In this document: piece by piece, positions 51,176 to 60,760 of the stretch
Layout of the letters: each line of letters begins with the position of its first letter
Numbering within the stretch: position 1 is the first letter of the stretch
Origin: J014 sp964486055
Lineage (GTDB): Bacteria; Acidobacteriota; Blastocatellia; Pyrinomonadales; Pyrinomonadaceae
Length of the DNA: 64,000 nt
Assembly: GCA_964486055.1 (NCBI GenBank)
Contig: CAZALE010000001.1
Location: 248,001 to 312,000 of the forward strand
Direction of reading: 5' to 3'
Notes under the pieces: generated by a model
Databases searched by the model: none
What the model was told of the DNA's origin: nothing
Seen by the model: the letters and a program-made list of their open reading frames with translations, nothing else
Program-made: the position numbers and the translations under genes

Positions 51176-51985
51176 TTAATCTATGGGTGGCACGGCCACT
51201 ATGCTTATTTTATTTTCATTAGCTAGTTGAATCATATGAGTTTTATCAAACATGAGTGTCTTACCCGCTGTTATACAGAGGCAGGTTGCGCCTGCTTCGA
51301 TCATCGTCTTTATAGTTGGAACTCCGACGACGGGAACGTCAAAGCGCATATCTTGGGATGGTTTGGAGACCTTAACGACGGTAAGCTTGCCTCTTGCCAA
51401 ATGTCCGGCTCTCCTGATGGTTTCATCCGTCCCCTCCATCGCCTCTATTGCTACGCAGGCTTTTGCCCTTACTACTATTGTCTGCCCTAAATCAAGACGC
51501 GCGATTTCACTAGCTATTTTTAATCCATATTCTATGTTTTCTTGCTCAATTGCATTAGGACGCCTTTTTGTCATCACGCCTTCATTGGCTAAGTGTTCCT
51601 TTAGAAAAAATGTAGAATCAATCAGCTCGATGCCGTCTTTGGCTAATTCATCTGCTACTGCGCCAATTAGGGCGTTCGTATTTCGGTGTTTCAAGCGAAA
51701 TAACATTCTGAGCATTCTTAAATCGGGAAGTGCATCGCTGAATATTTGAGTGTGTTTGACTTGTCCACACATCATCACTTTAGTGACGCCTTCTTTTTTA
51801 AAGAAGGCAATCATTTTGTTGAGTTGGCCTATTCCCACCCAGCAAACTTTATCAGCCACTTCTTCAATTCTTTTATCTGTCTCCTCGCGGATGGCAACGA
51901 CGTAAAGCAGAACCCCGGCTCTCCTAGCGCCTTCGACTGCGAGAAACGGAAACTGACCATTGCCCGCAATCATTCCGTATTTCAC
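51176..51985 (-). CDS. lpxI: UDP-2,3-diacylglucosamine diphosphatase LpxI
   Basis: This 269-residue protein has the LpxI N-terminal domain (MKYGMIAGNGQFPFLAVEGARRAG). The C-terminal metal-binding domain contains TIVVRAKACVAIEAMEGTDETIRRAG and VPVVGVPTIKTMIEAGATCL. LpxI replaces LpxH and hydrolyses UDP-2,3-diacylglucosamine to lipid X in lipid A synthesis. It overlaps lpxA by 4 bp (ATGA), as in many bacteria that use LpxI. Confidence 0.92.
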   Translation of the reverse strand: MKYGMIAGNGQFPFLAVEGARRAGVLLYVVAIREETDKRIEEVADKVCWVGIGQLNKMIAFFKKEGVTKVMMCGQVKHTQIFSDALPDLRMLRMLFRLKHRNTNALIGAVADELAKDGIELIDSTFFLKEHLANEGVMTKRRPNAIEQENIEYGLKIASEIARLDLGQTIVVRAKACVAIEAMEGTDETIRRAGHLARGKLTVVKVSKPSQDMRFDVPVVGVPTIKTMIEAGATCLCITAGKTLMFDKTHMIQLANENKISIVAVPPID

Positions 51986-52773
51986 TTTATGACACCTCTT
52001 TGAGAAGTCTCAATAAAATTTACGATTAGATCTACCTCGGGGCAATCCGTAATTTCTTGTTTGATTTTTTCTAAAGCTTGAGATGTATTGAGTTTTGAGG
52101 ATAGTAATAAATGATAGGCATGATGAAGTTTTCTAATGGTTTCTTTAGGGTAATTTCTTCTTTTCATGCCGACTACGTTTAGGCCGTAACATTTTGCGTG
52201 ATTACCTTGACAGATACCAAAAGGTAGGGCGTCTTTTACTATAACGGAATATCCGCCTATGAAAGCCTCTCGGCCTACTCGACAAAATTGGTGAACCCCT
52301 GAATAGGCACCGATTGTCGCGCCATCATCTACGACAACATGTCCGGCTAATGTAGCGCCATTAGCCATTATGACACCTTTACCTATTTGGCAATCATGAG
52401 CCACATGGGCTTGTGCCATCAGGAGATTGTCATCACCAATTAGAGTCGTCCCACCACCTCCAGCAGTACCTCGATGAATCGTTACAAATTCCCTTATCTG
52501 ATTGCGTCTGCCAATTATTACTTTTGTTTGTTCACCCTTATATTTTAAATCCTGAGGCGCAAGGCCTATGGAGACAAATGGAAATATATGAGTTTCGTCT
52601 CCTATCTCTGTGCAACCGTCTATAACAACATGTGATTCAATGCGAACGTTATTTCCAAGAACTACATTATCACCGATAGTGGAGTAAGGGCCTATATAGC
52701 ATCCTTCACCTATCTGTGCTTTAGGACTCACAATTGCTGTTTCGTGAATAAAAATCTGTTTGGTTTTAAGCAT
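51982..52773 (-). CDS. lpxA: UDP-N-acetylglucosamine O-acyltransferase LpxA
   Basis: This 263-residue left-handed beta-helix acyltransferase has hexapeptide repeats through about 185 residues, the catalytic His in AQAHVAHDCQIG and a C-terminal alpha-helical domain. It acylates UDP-GlcNAc at O-3 with hydroxyacyl-ACP, the first step of lipid A synthesis. The start overlaps the fabZ end by 8 bp and the end overlaps lpxI by 4 bp, so three genes are translationally coupled. Confidence 0.95.
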   Translation of the reverse strand: MLKTKQIFIHETAIVSPKAQIGEGCYIGPYSTIGDNVVLGNNVRIESHVVIDGCTEIGDETHIFPFVSIGLAPQDLKYKGEQTKVIIGRRNQIREFVTIHRGTAGGGGTTLIGDDNLLMAQAHVAHDCQIGKGVIMANGATLAGHVVVDDGATIGAYSGVHQFCRVGREAFIGGYSVIVKDALPFGICQGNHAKCYGLNVVGMKRRNYPKETIRKLHHAYHLLLSSKLNTSQALEKIKQEITDCPEVDLIVNFIETSQRGVIK

Positions 52774-53233
52774 GCGCTTTTTGTGGTTTTTTGCTTACTG
52801 TATCAGATAGCACGCACATTATATCAGCTTCGGCTACAACCACACCATCGACCCTTGCTTCTCCGTGCATCTTTTGAACTTTAGAGCCAGCTCTAATGGC
52901 CGTGACCTCTAAGATTAGCGTGTCACCGGGCGTTACGGGGCGTCTGAATTTTGCAGATTCTATTCCACTAAAAAATGGGATTTTATTGTTTCTATCAGGA
53001 AACTCTCGCAGTGCCAGAATTGCCCCAACTTGAGCCAGCGCCTCAATAATTAAAACACCTGGCATTACGGGATTGTCAGGAAAGTGACCAACGAAAAAGT
53101 ACTCATTTATGGTGACTTGCTTTATGCCCACGATCCTTTTTCGAGGTTCTAATTCTATTATTTTATCCACCAATAGAAATGGATAACGGTGTGGTAAAAT
53201 TTCCTGAATTTCCTGTGAGTTGAGAATAGTCAT
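52766..53233 (-). CDS. fabZ: 3-hydroxyacyl-ACP dehydratase FabZ
   Basis: This 155-residue hotdog-fold dehydratase has the catalytic His in VGHFPDNPVMPGVLIIEALAQ and the Glu in the following helix. It removes water from 3-hydroxyacyl-ACP in fatty acid synthesis and competes with LpxA for hydroxyacyl-ACP. Its placement before lpxA is conserved in Gram-negatives. A hairpin (53277-53317) lies in the 97-bp gap after ompH. Confidence 0.95.
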   Translation of the reverse strand: MTILNSQEIQEILPHRYPFLLVDKIIELEPRKRIVGIKQVTINEYFFVGHFPDNPVMPGVLIIEALAQVGAILALREFPDRNNKIPFFSGIESAKFRRPVTPGDTLILEVTAIRAGSKVQKMHGEARVDGVVVAEADIMCVLSDTVSKKPQKAHA

Positions 53234-53276
53234 AATTTTCCAACCTTTAAAAATTTCATTAAAAAATATTTAATTC

Positions 53277-53317
53277 TCAAGCCGATAACTAGGCTTTTCA
53301 TGTAGTCATCGGCTTGA
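53277..53317 (-). repeat. Hairpin between ompH and fabZ
   Basis: A 10-bp perfect inverted repeat TCAAGCCGAT/ATCGGCTTGA with a 21-nt loop lies 14 bp after the ompH stop. The T-rich stretch after it is interrupted (GAATTAAATATTTTTT). It may be a partial terminator lowering fabZ-lpx expression or an mRNA processing/stability element. Confidence 0.55.
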
Positions 53318-53330
53318 TTTTAACGACGAT

Positions 53331-53933
53331 TTACTTAGGCGGAGCAGTTGTAGATGTAGTTGACTGACGAGCGTTATAAAATGTAATGAAGTCTTTTGTC
53401 ACATCGATGCTTGCATCTCCTACCGCTAGGATCAAGTTGCCTTCATCCAGCTTAGCTGCATCAAAGATCAAAGCATAACCTTTTTGTTTTGCATAATCCT
53501 GCATCGCCTTCATTATGTCCTGCAATACTGGGCCCACTACTACCTGATAACGACTTTGATATCTCGCACTGGCATCCTCTTGCTTGAATTTTGCCTCTCG
53601 TTGTAGCTTTTCAATTTCCTCGCGTTTTGCTTGGATCGTTTGTTGAGAAACAGGGCTATTTTGCTTGTTTGCTTGCTCCAACAAGCTATTGTATTCTTTC
53701 GTCAGAGTCTCTATCTTATTAGCAAGTGTTTGTAGTTCCGTCTTTGTGGGTTGAAACTCTCTCTCGAGGGTATTCAACGCGTTTACATATTTCAGAATTC
53801 CTGCTTTCTCATCGTCGAACGCAAGCGTATTGATAACTGCTATTTTCATTCCTCCGCTAGCTTGAGGAAAGGCAGGTAAAGTCAGGAACATTGTAAAAAT
53901 TGCTATTGATAAGATCAATGCATGTTTTTTCAT
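53331..53933 (-). CDS. OmpH/Skp-family periplasmic chaperone
   Basis: This 200-residue protein has a signal peptide (about 1-22) and a small beta-core region (KIAVINTLAF). A long coiled-coil hairpin follows (about 45-130, NALEREFQPTKTEL...QAKREEIEKLQREAKFKQEDA), as in Skp/OmpH, which carry unfolded outer membrane proteins to BamA. The C-terminal tail TTSTTAPPK is low-complexity. Start ATG 53933 begins the signal peptide. It follows bamA directly. Confidence 0.87.
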   Translation of the reverse strand: MKKHALILSIAIFTMFLTLPAFPQASGGMKIAVINTLAFDDEKAGILKYVNALNTLEREFQPTKTELQTLANKIETLTKEYNSLLEQANKQNSPVSQQTIQAKREEIEKLQREAKFKQEDASARYQSRYQVVVGPVLQDIMKAMQDYAKQKGYALIFDAAKLDEGNLILAVGDASIDVTKDFITFYNARQSTTSTTAPPK

Positions 53934-54008
53934 TTTTGTCGCTCCTTTTTGATTCATGTTTAAAGATTAAATTTTAAAAATTAACACTGGTTTAGAAAAA
54001 TTTCAACG

Positions 54009-57000
54009 TTAGAATGTTTTTCCTACTGAGAAACGTAAGCCATTTCGTTTTCCTGGTAGGAAGAAATTGGGTAATTCTTTGGTAAATCCTATTTTCGCAT
54101 TTGGATTGTAATAGTAAATCAATCTGAATGGCACGTTAATAACGGGGACCTGTACCCGTAACTCTAGACCCACACTAGATTTGAAATCGCCAATTTTCCC
54201 AAAGATGCTATCACCTATTCTTACAAGCTGATTAGTCTGCGCTTCGCCTCGTAGATACACTTCTTGTAATCCAGCGGGAAGAGTAAGAGGGCAAGTTGCG
54301 GGAGAGTTCCCACAGTAGATTTGCAGAAATTCTCTACGAGTAATTGGGCGACCATCTCGTATTATCAAGCCACCAAGAAATGATGGCTGAAATTGTGGGT
54401 TATTTCGTAGAAAAATAAGGGTGAGGGAATTGAATTGGCCGAGGAATGGCTGGTCCGGAAGAAATCTGCTATTGATGAATTGAATGCTGCCTTTGTCAAT
54501 GTTAAAAGCTGTTCCTATATCAGCAAATGCGACTAAACTGGCTGGGCCAAGTATTGGAATTCTATATTCGAAATTGCCGAGAAGCTGGGTATCTCCACCT
54601 ATATAGGCGAACGATTTGGAGATAAGGCCAGGATTGGCACCGCCAGATCCTGTAAATGTGCCGAGAGAGGCTATAGCTTGTCTGTCTCTATCGTTTAATC
54701 CTGTAACTGGCTCTGGATTACCAAACGCATTTCTAGCTACCACTACATTTCTACTAGTTACGTAAGTATCCACAGGAGCTATAGGTCCGATAGAGCGTAC
54801 GTTGTATCCTCTGATGTCAAACTCGCTGCCTAAAAAGAACCTTTCGATGAAAGGAATTCCGTTGACGAAGGATAATGAGTTGGCATTTCTGATTTTATCG
54901 GTTACGGCCCAGGTTCTTATGGTAGCTGCTTGAATGCGAAAGCCAAATACTTCAGCATTTTTTGACTTCTTTCGCCTAACGGGTATGAATTGCATGTAGC
55001 TTACGCTTGGGGAATAGGTTCGAACGTCACCCCCTAAACCCGCAAAAGAGAGTTGCAGAGCTATTTGCTTGCCCTTTAAAGTATCAAATCCATTTGCAGC
55101 AGGCTGTCTTGAATCATACACGAATGAGGGAATTATACGACTTGTTATTATGTTTGGTTGACTAAAGACGATCGGGATGGCACGATTAGGATCACCGGAA
55201 CGATTAACCGGTGGGTCCTTTATGGTAGTTGCGGAGAATTGATACGTAAGCCCAATTCTTGACAGTTGCGAAAATCGTCTTTTAGGCATGAATTCGGATA
55301 ATGGTGCGGTGGCAAATAATGAGAGGCCATATGTTGATTGCGTGAAAAGATTCTCTTCGTTAGTCAGAATTGTGCCGAATGGATTTGTAGCCTCGAAAAA
55401 TAGATTTTCGTTTTGGGAGAGAAAAGTTCCTTCGCCAAAAAACTTATAACGATATGTGAAGAGGGAAAAGCCGACGGTAATGGGTCTATCGCGAAAGTAA
55501 GGTTCTGTGAATGCTAGCTGCAGGCTACTTTGGCGATTACCAAAACCGAAACTGAATGAGAAATTTTCACCTCTACCGAAGAGATTATTTGTAGAGTATT
55601 CCAGGCCAAAGAACGATCCTCCGATTCCTGAAACTCCACCGTTAAAGGATATTTGTTGCCTACCTTTCTCTTTTACGTTAACAATTAAGTCAACTTCGCC
55701 TGACTCTTCATTTGTTCTTCTCTCAACGTCTTTTTCTTTATCGATTGGCTCAAAATAGCCAGTTTGATTCAGTCGTAAAATAGAGATTTCAAGTGCGCTT
55801 TCGTTGTATATGTCTCCCTCATTTATCAGCATCTCACGTCGCAGCACTCTATCTCGTGTAAATGTATTGCCTGCAAATTCCAGCCTTCGTAGTCTGAATT
55901 GTTTACCCTCATCTATTCTTATTTTTATATCGACTATTCCTTCTTTTGGGTTGTTTGGATTATCCTTTAGATCAGTCTCCAGATCTACGTCGTATAAGAC
56001 GAATCCTTGAGAGCCATAAACTTTTTTCAAGTCTTCGTATAAAGCTTTTCGTAGCTGACGGCCGTCGGCTATTTCACCTTCCTTTAAACCTATGTATCTC
56101 ATCAATTCTTGTTCGGGAAAGATGGAGTTACCTTCTATTGTTACCTTACCGACGCGAAATGGTTTACCCTCGTTTACGGGCACAACAATTTTCAGGACTT
56201 CATCTTTAGATGAGAGGAGCGGTATCGGCAGGGTTATCAGAGGGAGGAAGTCAGTTCTTTTGACTCCAAGATCGATTACTTCAGGATCGCCTATTCTTGC
56301 TTGAAAATATCCTTTGGAAAACATGTATTCACGGACGTTTTTCTGTAGGTCATACTCGAGTTTTCTCATGTCTAGGACGTCTTGACCTTTTATTCGGGCT
56401 ATGAGGCCGGTTTCTTTGACCAATTGCAGCGCATTTCTCAGTTCACTATCCTTAAAAACTTCATTTCCTACGAAATCAATTTCTACTATTCTAGACCTTC
56501 TGCCTTGATCGATCTTAAACGTGACTGCGACGGATGTGGCAGAAACTTCATCTACTACCTCTGTCACGCTCGCATTTGGATAACCCCTAGCCGCAAGCAT
56601 CTCACGAATTACTCTTTTTGCATTGTTAACCTTTACTGGATCAAACACAGCCTCCTTGGAAATACCCACTCTTTTCTCTCGAAATTGTTTGAGTATTTCA
56701 GATTCTGATATGGCTTTTGTTCCTTCAAATTGTAGGTCGCGAATTATCGGTAGCTCTTTTACTTCGAATATTACTCTTACGCCTCCTCGCAGACCGTCTT
56801 CTACCAGCACTCGCGTTGCTACCTTATCGAAGAAGTTCAAAGAAAGTAATTCTTTTAGGTCTCGCTCCAATTGTTGTTGATCCAAAACATCTCCGGGTCG
56901 TGTCCGTATGTAATAGAGTAAATCTTCATCTCGTAATCTGCGGTTACCTTGGATATCAACTTCTTCCACTATTCTTTGCTGTTGAGCAATGATCGATGTA

Positions 57001-57077
57001 GATATTAATGAAATGAAAACGAATATATAAAGTCCAAAAAATTTGAAAGATACCTTCATAGCTTTAGGTAAATTCAT
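54009..57077 (-). CDS. bamA: Outer membrane protein assembly factor BamA
   Basis: This protein of about 1022 residues has a signal peptide (ending STSIIAQ). Five POTRA domains occupy about 30-430; the first reads RIVEEVDIQGNRRLRDEDLLYYIRTRPGD and later ones GNSIFPEQELMRYIGLKEG and GNTFTRDRVLRREMLINEGDIY. A C-terminal Omp85 beta-barrel follows, with FFLGSEFDIRGYNVRSIGP carrying the RGF/RGY motif, and the chain ends in Phe. It is longer than E. coli BamA because of loop inserts in the barrel. I choose ATG 57077 with GAGGAA 9 bp upstream. It heads the lpx transcript. Confidence 0.93.
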   Translation of the reverse strand: MNLPKAMKVSFKFFGLYIFVFISLISTSIIAQQQRIVEEVDIQGNRRLRDEDLLYYIRTRPGDVLDQQQLERDLKELLSLNFFDKVATRVLVEDGLRGGVRVIFEVKELPIIRDLQFEGTKAISESEILKQFREKRVGISKEAVFDPVKVNNAKRVIREMLAARGYPNASVTEVVDEVSATSVAVTFKIDQGRRSRIVEIDFVGNEVFKDSELRNALQLVKETGLIARIKGQDVLDMRKLEYDLQKNVREYMFSKGYFQARIGDPEVIDLGVKRTDFLPLITLPIPLLSSKDEVLKIVVPVNEGKPFRVGKVTIEGNSIFPEQELMRYIGLKEGEIADGRQLRKALYEDLKKVYGSQGFVLYDVDLETDLKDNPNNPKEGIVDIKIRIDEGKQFRLRRLEFAGNTFTRDRVLRREMLINEGDIYNESALEISILRLNQTGYFEPIDKEKDVERRTNEESGEVDLIVNVKEKGRQQISFNGGVSGIGGSFFGLEYSTNNLFGRGENFSFSFGFGNRQSSLQLAFTEPYFRDRPITVGFSLFTYRYKFFGEGTFLSQNENLFFEATNPFGTILTNEENLFTQSTYGLSLFATAPLSEFMPKRRFSQLSRIGLTYQFSATTIKDPPVNRSGDPNRAIPIVFSQPNIITSRIIPSFVYDSRQPAANGFDTLKGKQIALQLSFAGLGGDVRTYSPSVSYMQFIPVRRKKSKNAEVFGFRIQAATIRTWAVTDKIRNANSLSFVNGIPFIERFFLGSEFDIRGYNVRSIGPIAPVDTYVTSRNVVVARNAFGNPEPVTGLNDRDRQAIASLGTFTGSGGANPGLISKSFAYIGGDTQLLGNFEYRIPILGPASLVAFADIGTAFNIDKGSIQFINSRFLPDQPFLGQFNSLTLIFLRNNPQFQPSFLGGLIIRDGRPITRREFLQIYCGNSPATCPLTLPAGLQEVYLRGEAQTNQLVRIGDSIFGKIGDFKSSVGLELRVQVPVINVPFRLIYYYNPNAKIGFTKELPNFFLPGKRNGLRFSVGKTF

Positions 57078-57131
57078 CAAGCAAAATTCCTCTCTCATAG
57101 TTTTTTGAGAAGCGCAGAAATCATTCAGCTA

Positions 57132-57160
57132 TTGTAACTTTTTAAGAATAAAGTTCCAAA
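57132..57160 (-). promoter_or_regulatory. Promoter of the bamA-ompH-fabZ-lpx operon
   Basis: On the minus strand TTGGAA (57155-57160), a 17-bp spacer and TACAAT (57132-57137) place a start near 57125, about 48 bases upstream of the bamA ATG. Confidence 0.6.
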
Positions 57161-57217
57161 TTAATCAGTTTCAAGTGTTTGATTCTATCCCTATAAACTA
57201 AGGTTGCACTTTTGAGC

Positions 57218-59248
57218 TCAGAGTAGAGCTTTAGCTTTCTTGAGGACATTTTCCAGAGTGAATCCAAAGAACTTAAACACATCATCTGCCGGAGCGCTAG
57301 CTCCGAAACTATTAACGCACAAGGTATCGCCATGTGATCCGACATATCTTTCCCAACCAATACTTACTCCAGCTTCTATGGCGAGTCTAGCTTTTACGTG
57401 TGACGGGAGCACCTCTTCTTTATATTCATGAGGTTGTTCTTCGAAAAACTCCCAACAAGGCATCGAAACAACCCGCGTTTTTAGGCCCTCTCGATTTAAT
57501 ATCTCATATGCTTGCAAGGCTAAAGCGACCTCTGAGCCCGTGGCTATTAATATTAATTCTGGTTCACAAGTTTTCTCCTCTCGTTCGAACGCCTCAGCTA
57601 AAATGTAAGCTCCTCTATGTAATCCCGTGGCTGGTGAGTATTTCTGACGATCAATATGGGAAACTTTTTGTCTTGTTAGAGCCAGTGCTGTCGGCGCATT
57701 TCGTCTTCTGAGCGCAGCCCTCCATGCTTCTCTGACCTCATGAGCATCAGCAGGACGGATGACGGCTAGATTTGGAATGGCCCGCAGAGCACATAGGTGC
57801 TCTACTGACTGATGAGTTGGTCCATCTTCACCTAGACCGATCGAGTCGTGTGTAAAAACATAGATAACTTGAATGTGCGAGAGTGCAGCTAAACGAATTG
57901 CGGGGCGCATGTAGTCGCTGAAGGTTTGAAAAGTGCCGCCGAATGGGATAAAACCTCCGTAAAGAGCGAGGCCGTTGAGTATCGCGCCCATCGCATGCTC
58001 CCTGACTCCAAAATGTATGTTGCGATTTTCATATTTACCAGCCTGTAAGTCACCTGATGACTTTATATAAGTGTTATTTGAAGAAGTTAAATCCGCCGAG
58101 CCACCGATAAGCTGCGGTAACTTATCTGCTATTGCATTGATCACTTCACCTGAATAAACTCTAGTAGCTTTCTCTTGCTTTTCTAAAAATTCTGGTAAAG
58201 CCGATTCCCATTCCTCGTCAAGGCTATTTTCGCATCTGTTCATGAACGCTTTTCCTAGTTCAGGGAAAGTCTTTTGGTACTTATCCACTAGTTTTCTCCA
58301 TTTATTTTCCATCTGCTCTCCGCGTTTTATTGCACTTCGGAAATGCTTCAAGACCTCCTGTGGTACATAGAAAACTTTGTCTTCATCCCACCCAAGATTT
58401 CTTTTAGTTTCTTTTATGGCCTCTTCTCCTGGAGCATCGGAATGGGCTTTGTTAGTGCCTTGTTTAGGCATTCCATAGCCTATGATGGTTTTTATTCTGA
58501 TTAACTTTGGTTTTCCTTTAATCCTTCTAGCCTTCTTTATTGCATTTTCAATCTCTAGTAGATTATTGCCATCGTTTACGTGAAGCACATACCATCCGAG
58601 CGCCTGAAAACGTTTTGTAACATCCTCAGTAAAAGTTAACTCAGTACGTCCATCGATTGTTATATTGTTGTCGTCGTATAGGTAAATGAGATTATCTAGT
58701 TTCAGATGACCTGCGATCGATGCAGCTTCATATGAAACCCCTTCCATTAAATCCCCATCGGATACAATCGCATAGATGGTATTATCAACTAACGGAAAAT
58801 TCTCTTTATTAAAAATTGCAGCCAAGTGTTTTTGAGCAATTCCCATACCTACCCCGTTAGCAAAGCCTTGACCTAACGGACCAGTCGTTACCTCGACTCC
58901 AGGCGTAAGAATGTTCTCGGGATGTCCGGGAGTTTTGGAATGTAACTGGCGAAATTTTTTGATTTCTTCTAATGATAGATCGTAGCCGGTCAGATAAAGT
59001 AGGGAATATAAAAGCATCGAGCCATGGCCTGCAGAGAGCAAAAATCTGTCACGATTGAACCACTTAGGGTTTTTGGGATTGTGCCTGAGAAATTTAGTCC
59101 AAAGAACATAAGCACTAGGAGCCATTCCAAGCGGTAACCCTGGATGACCAGAGTTTGCCTTTTGCACTGCATCAAGCGATAAAGTGCGGATTGTATTTAT
59201 ACAAAGTGTGTCCAGATCCATCTTACTCTTAGCCTGAATAGCAACCAT
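57218..59248 (-). CDS. tkt: Transketolase
   Basis: This 676-residue thiamine-diphosphate enzyme of the pentose phosphate pathway has an N-terminal PP domain with NSGHPGLPLGMAP, TGPLGQGFANGVGMGIAQK and the ThDP motif GDGDLMEGVSYEAASIAGHLKLDN. The Pyr domain has GGTFQTFSDYMRPAIRLAALS, and a C-terminal domain follows (ATGSEVALALQAYEIL). Length and order are normal. A TATACT hexamer at 59272-59277 is a candidate -10 element. Confidence 0.96.
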   Translation of the reverse strand: MVAIQAKSKMDLDTLCINTIRTLSLDAVQKANSGHPGLPLGMAPSAYVLWTKFLRHNPKNPKWFNRDRFLLSAGHGSMLLYSLLYLTGYDLSLEEIKKFRQLHSKTPGHPENILTPGVEVTTGPLGQGFANGVGMGIAQKHLAAIFNKENFPLVDNTIYAIVSDGDLMEGVSYEAASIAGHLKLDNLIYLYDDNNITIDGRTELTFTEDVTKRFQALGWYVLHVNDGNNLLEIENAIKKARRIKGKPKLIRIKTIIGYGMPKQGTNKAHSDAPGEEAIKETKRNLGWDEDKVFYVPQEVLKHFRSAIKRGEQMENKWRKLVDKYQKTFPELGKAFMNRCENSLDEEWESALPEFLEKQEKATRVYSGEVINAIADKLPQLIGGSADLTSSNNTYIKSSGDLQAGKYENRNIHFGVREHAMGAILNGLALYGGFIPFGGTFQTFSDYMRPAIRLAALSHIQVIYVFTHDSIGLGEDGPTHQSVEHLCALRAIPNLAVIRPADAHEVREAWRAALRRRNAPTALALTRQKVSHIDRQKYSPATGLHRGAYILAEAFEREEKTCEPELILIATGSEVALALQAYEILNREGLKTRVVSMPCWEFFEEQPHEYKEEVLPSHVKARLAIEAGVSIGWERYVGSHGDTLCVNSFGASAPADDVFKFFGFTLENVLKKAKALL

Positions 59249-59465
59249 ATCATCTTGTTCAAAAGCTTTATAGTATAACGAAAATGGAATTTCGAAAAAG
59301 GCAGATTTTAAAATTTTATCTAAGCAAGCAAGAGCAAAGGTTAAAGGCGGAAAGATAAGATAAAAGCCGCAGTAGTTTGAGAGTTGCTAAGAGGAAAAAT
59401 GATTCATGAATCTCAAAGTCAACTGAACCGGATACTAATTAGTTTCTAAAACGACTAGAGATTTT

Positions 59466-60653
59466 CTATTTTTTCCATCGAGATTTTTCAGCCAGGTATC
59501 TCTTGGCGTCAATTAAATCCTCCGGCTGATAACTTAAGAAAAGGTTTGGTGGATAGTTGCTACGATATCTCTCAAAAATCGGCATATAAAGTTCGCTGTG
59601 AATTATTGGCTGGCGATGAGTTTCACGGAAAGCCCCGATTGGTATTCTAGCTGTGATCATTGTTTCGAATTTTGTATCTGCAATTGCTAAAGGCTTCCCA
59701 TCCGGAGCATATATGGCGCTTCCCCCAGAACCAGCGTCGTCAAAGAAGCCAGGATTGTCGGGTGAATATGCATTATTTGCCACTGCAACATATACTTGAT
59801 TGTAAAATGCAGATGCCTGCACGTCTAATGGATTAAAGCCGCCTGATGCTGTTCTTAGAATTATCTCAGCTCCCTTGATAGCCATAGCTCTTATGATCTC
59901 AGGCTCGTTTTGCGTAGATGTTGTTGAAATGTTTCCGTAGGGAGTACGCGTTACGGGTATCACGGCATCTGGACCATACATTTCGATGTATCTGTCCAGT
60001 ACATCGTAAATAGTCGTAGTAAAGAGCTCAAATCCCGGAAAAACCCCTTTTATGTTTCTTGCTTTCCAATGTTTACCGATTACTTGTCCTTTAGGATCCA
60101 TGATCACCGTAAGGCTTAAAACGTGTCCTGGCCAATCTTTGTCTCTGGCATAAGTTCCAAAGACTATGTAACATTGATATTCTCTAGCCTTTTTAGCAAT
60201 CTGCTCAGTTTCTTCTCCTGGTACCTCCAAGGCAAAGGATAGGATCTCTTTTCTTGTCCATTTTCTCCAACCAGTTATCGGAAATTCATGAAAGAATAAA
60301 ATGTCAGGTCTGGCTCCATAGTAGAATGCTTTGTCAATTAGCTCGATAAAATGCTTGAGATTTTCATTGATTGTTTGCTTCGCATTGGAGACTTCGAAAG
60401 ATCTGACGCGTGATTGTACAACGCCGAGAGTGATTGCATTTTTAGATAACGGAACTGTTTCATAAGTGCCATCTTGTCTGACAGAGATTTCCTTATCTAC
60501 AGCCCTATTGTTCGTCCTCTCTTGAGCCGCTCGTCCTAATAAAGAATCAGTTTTCTCATCAGCAAATATCCCCTTGGCTGCTAAGCTACCCAAAGCGCCG
60601 CTGGCAGTTAACTTCAAGAATCCTCTACGAGATGTTGGCCGCGGTTTCGACAT
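59466..60653 (-). CDS. Tat-exported nitrilase/amidase homologue lacking the catalytic Cys
   Basis: This 395-residue protein starts with a twin-arginine signal (TSRRGFLKLTASGALGSLAA, about 7-27) and folds as a carbon-nitrogen hydrolase. The Glu (E123 in FFHEFP) and Lys (K194/K197 in IGKHWK) positions resemble aliphatic amidases. The place of the catalytic Cys, six residues before the conserved P-E, is occupied by Thr245 (ISTTSTQNEPEIIRAMAIKGAEI). The only cysteine in the protein is C161. It is therefore probably not a classical amide hydrolase and may be a pseudoenzyme or binding protein. It lies alone on the minus strand between tkt and an SDR gene. Confidence 0.8.
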   Translation of the reverse strand: MSKPRPTSRRGFLKLTASGALGSLAAKGIFADEKTDSLLGRAAQERTNNRAVDKEISVRQDGTYETVPLSKNAITLGVVQSRVRSFEVSNAKQTINENLKHFIELIDKAFYYGARPDILFFHEFPITGWRKWTRKEILSFALEVPGEETEQIAKKAREYQCYIVFGTYARDKDWPGHVLSLTVIMDPKGQVIGKHWKARNIKGVFPGFELFTTTIYDVLDRYIEMYGPDAVIPVTRTPYGNISTTSTQNEPEIIRAMAIKGAEIILRTASGGFNPLDVQASAFYNQVYVAVANNAYSPDNPGFFDDAGSGGSAIYAPDGKPLAIADTKFETMITARIPIGAFRETHRQPIIHSELYMPIFERYRSNYPPNLFLSYQPEDLIDAKRYLAEKSRWKK

Positions 60654-60760
60654 AACGCAAAATATCTCCTTGTATGATGTTTAAATTCATCATATGTTAA
60701 TGACAAATATTTTTGCAAGTTCAGATTTATGAAATGTTTATGAGATTTTTATTTGTAAGT

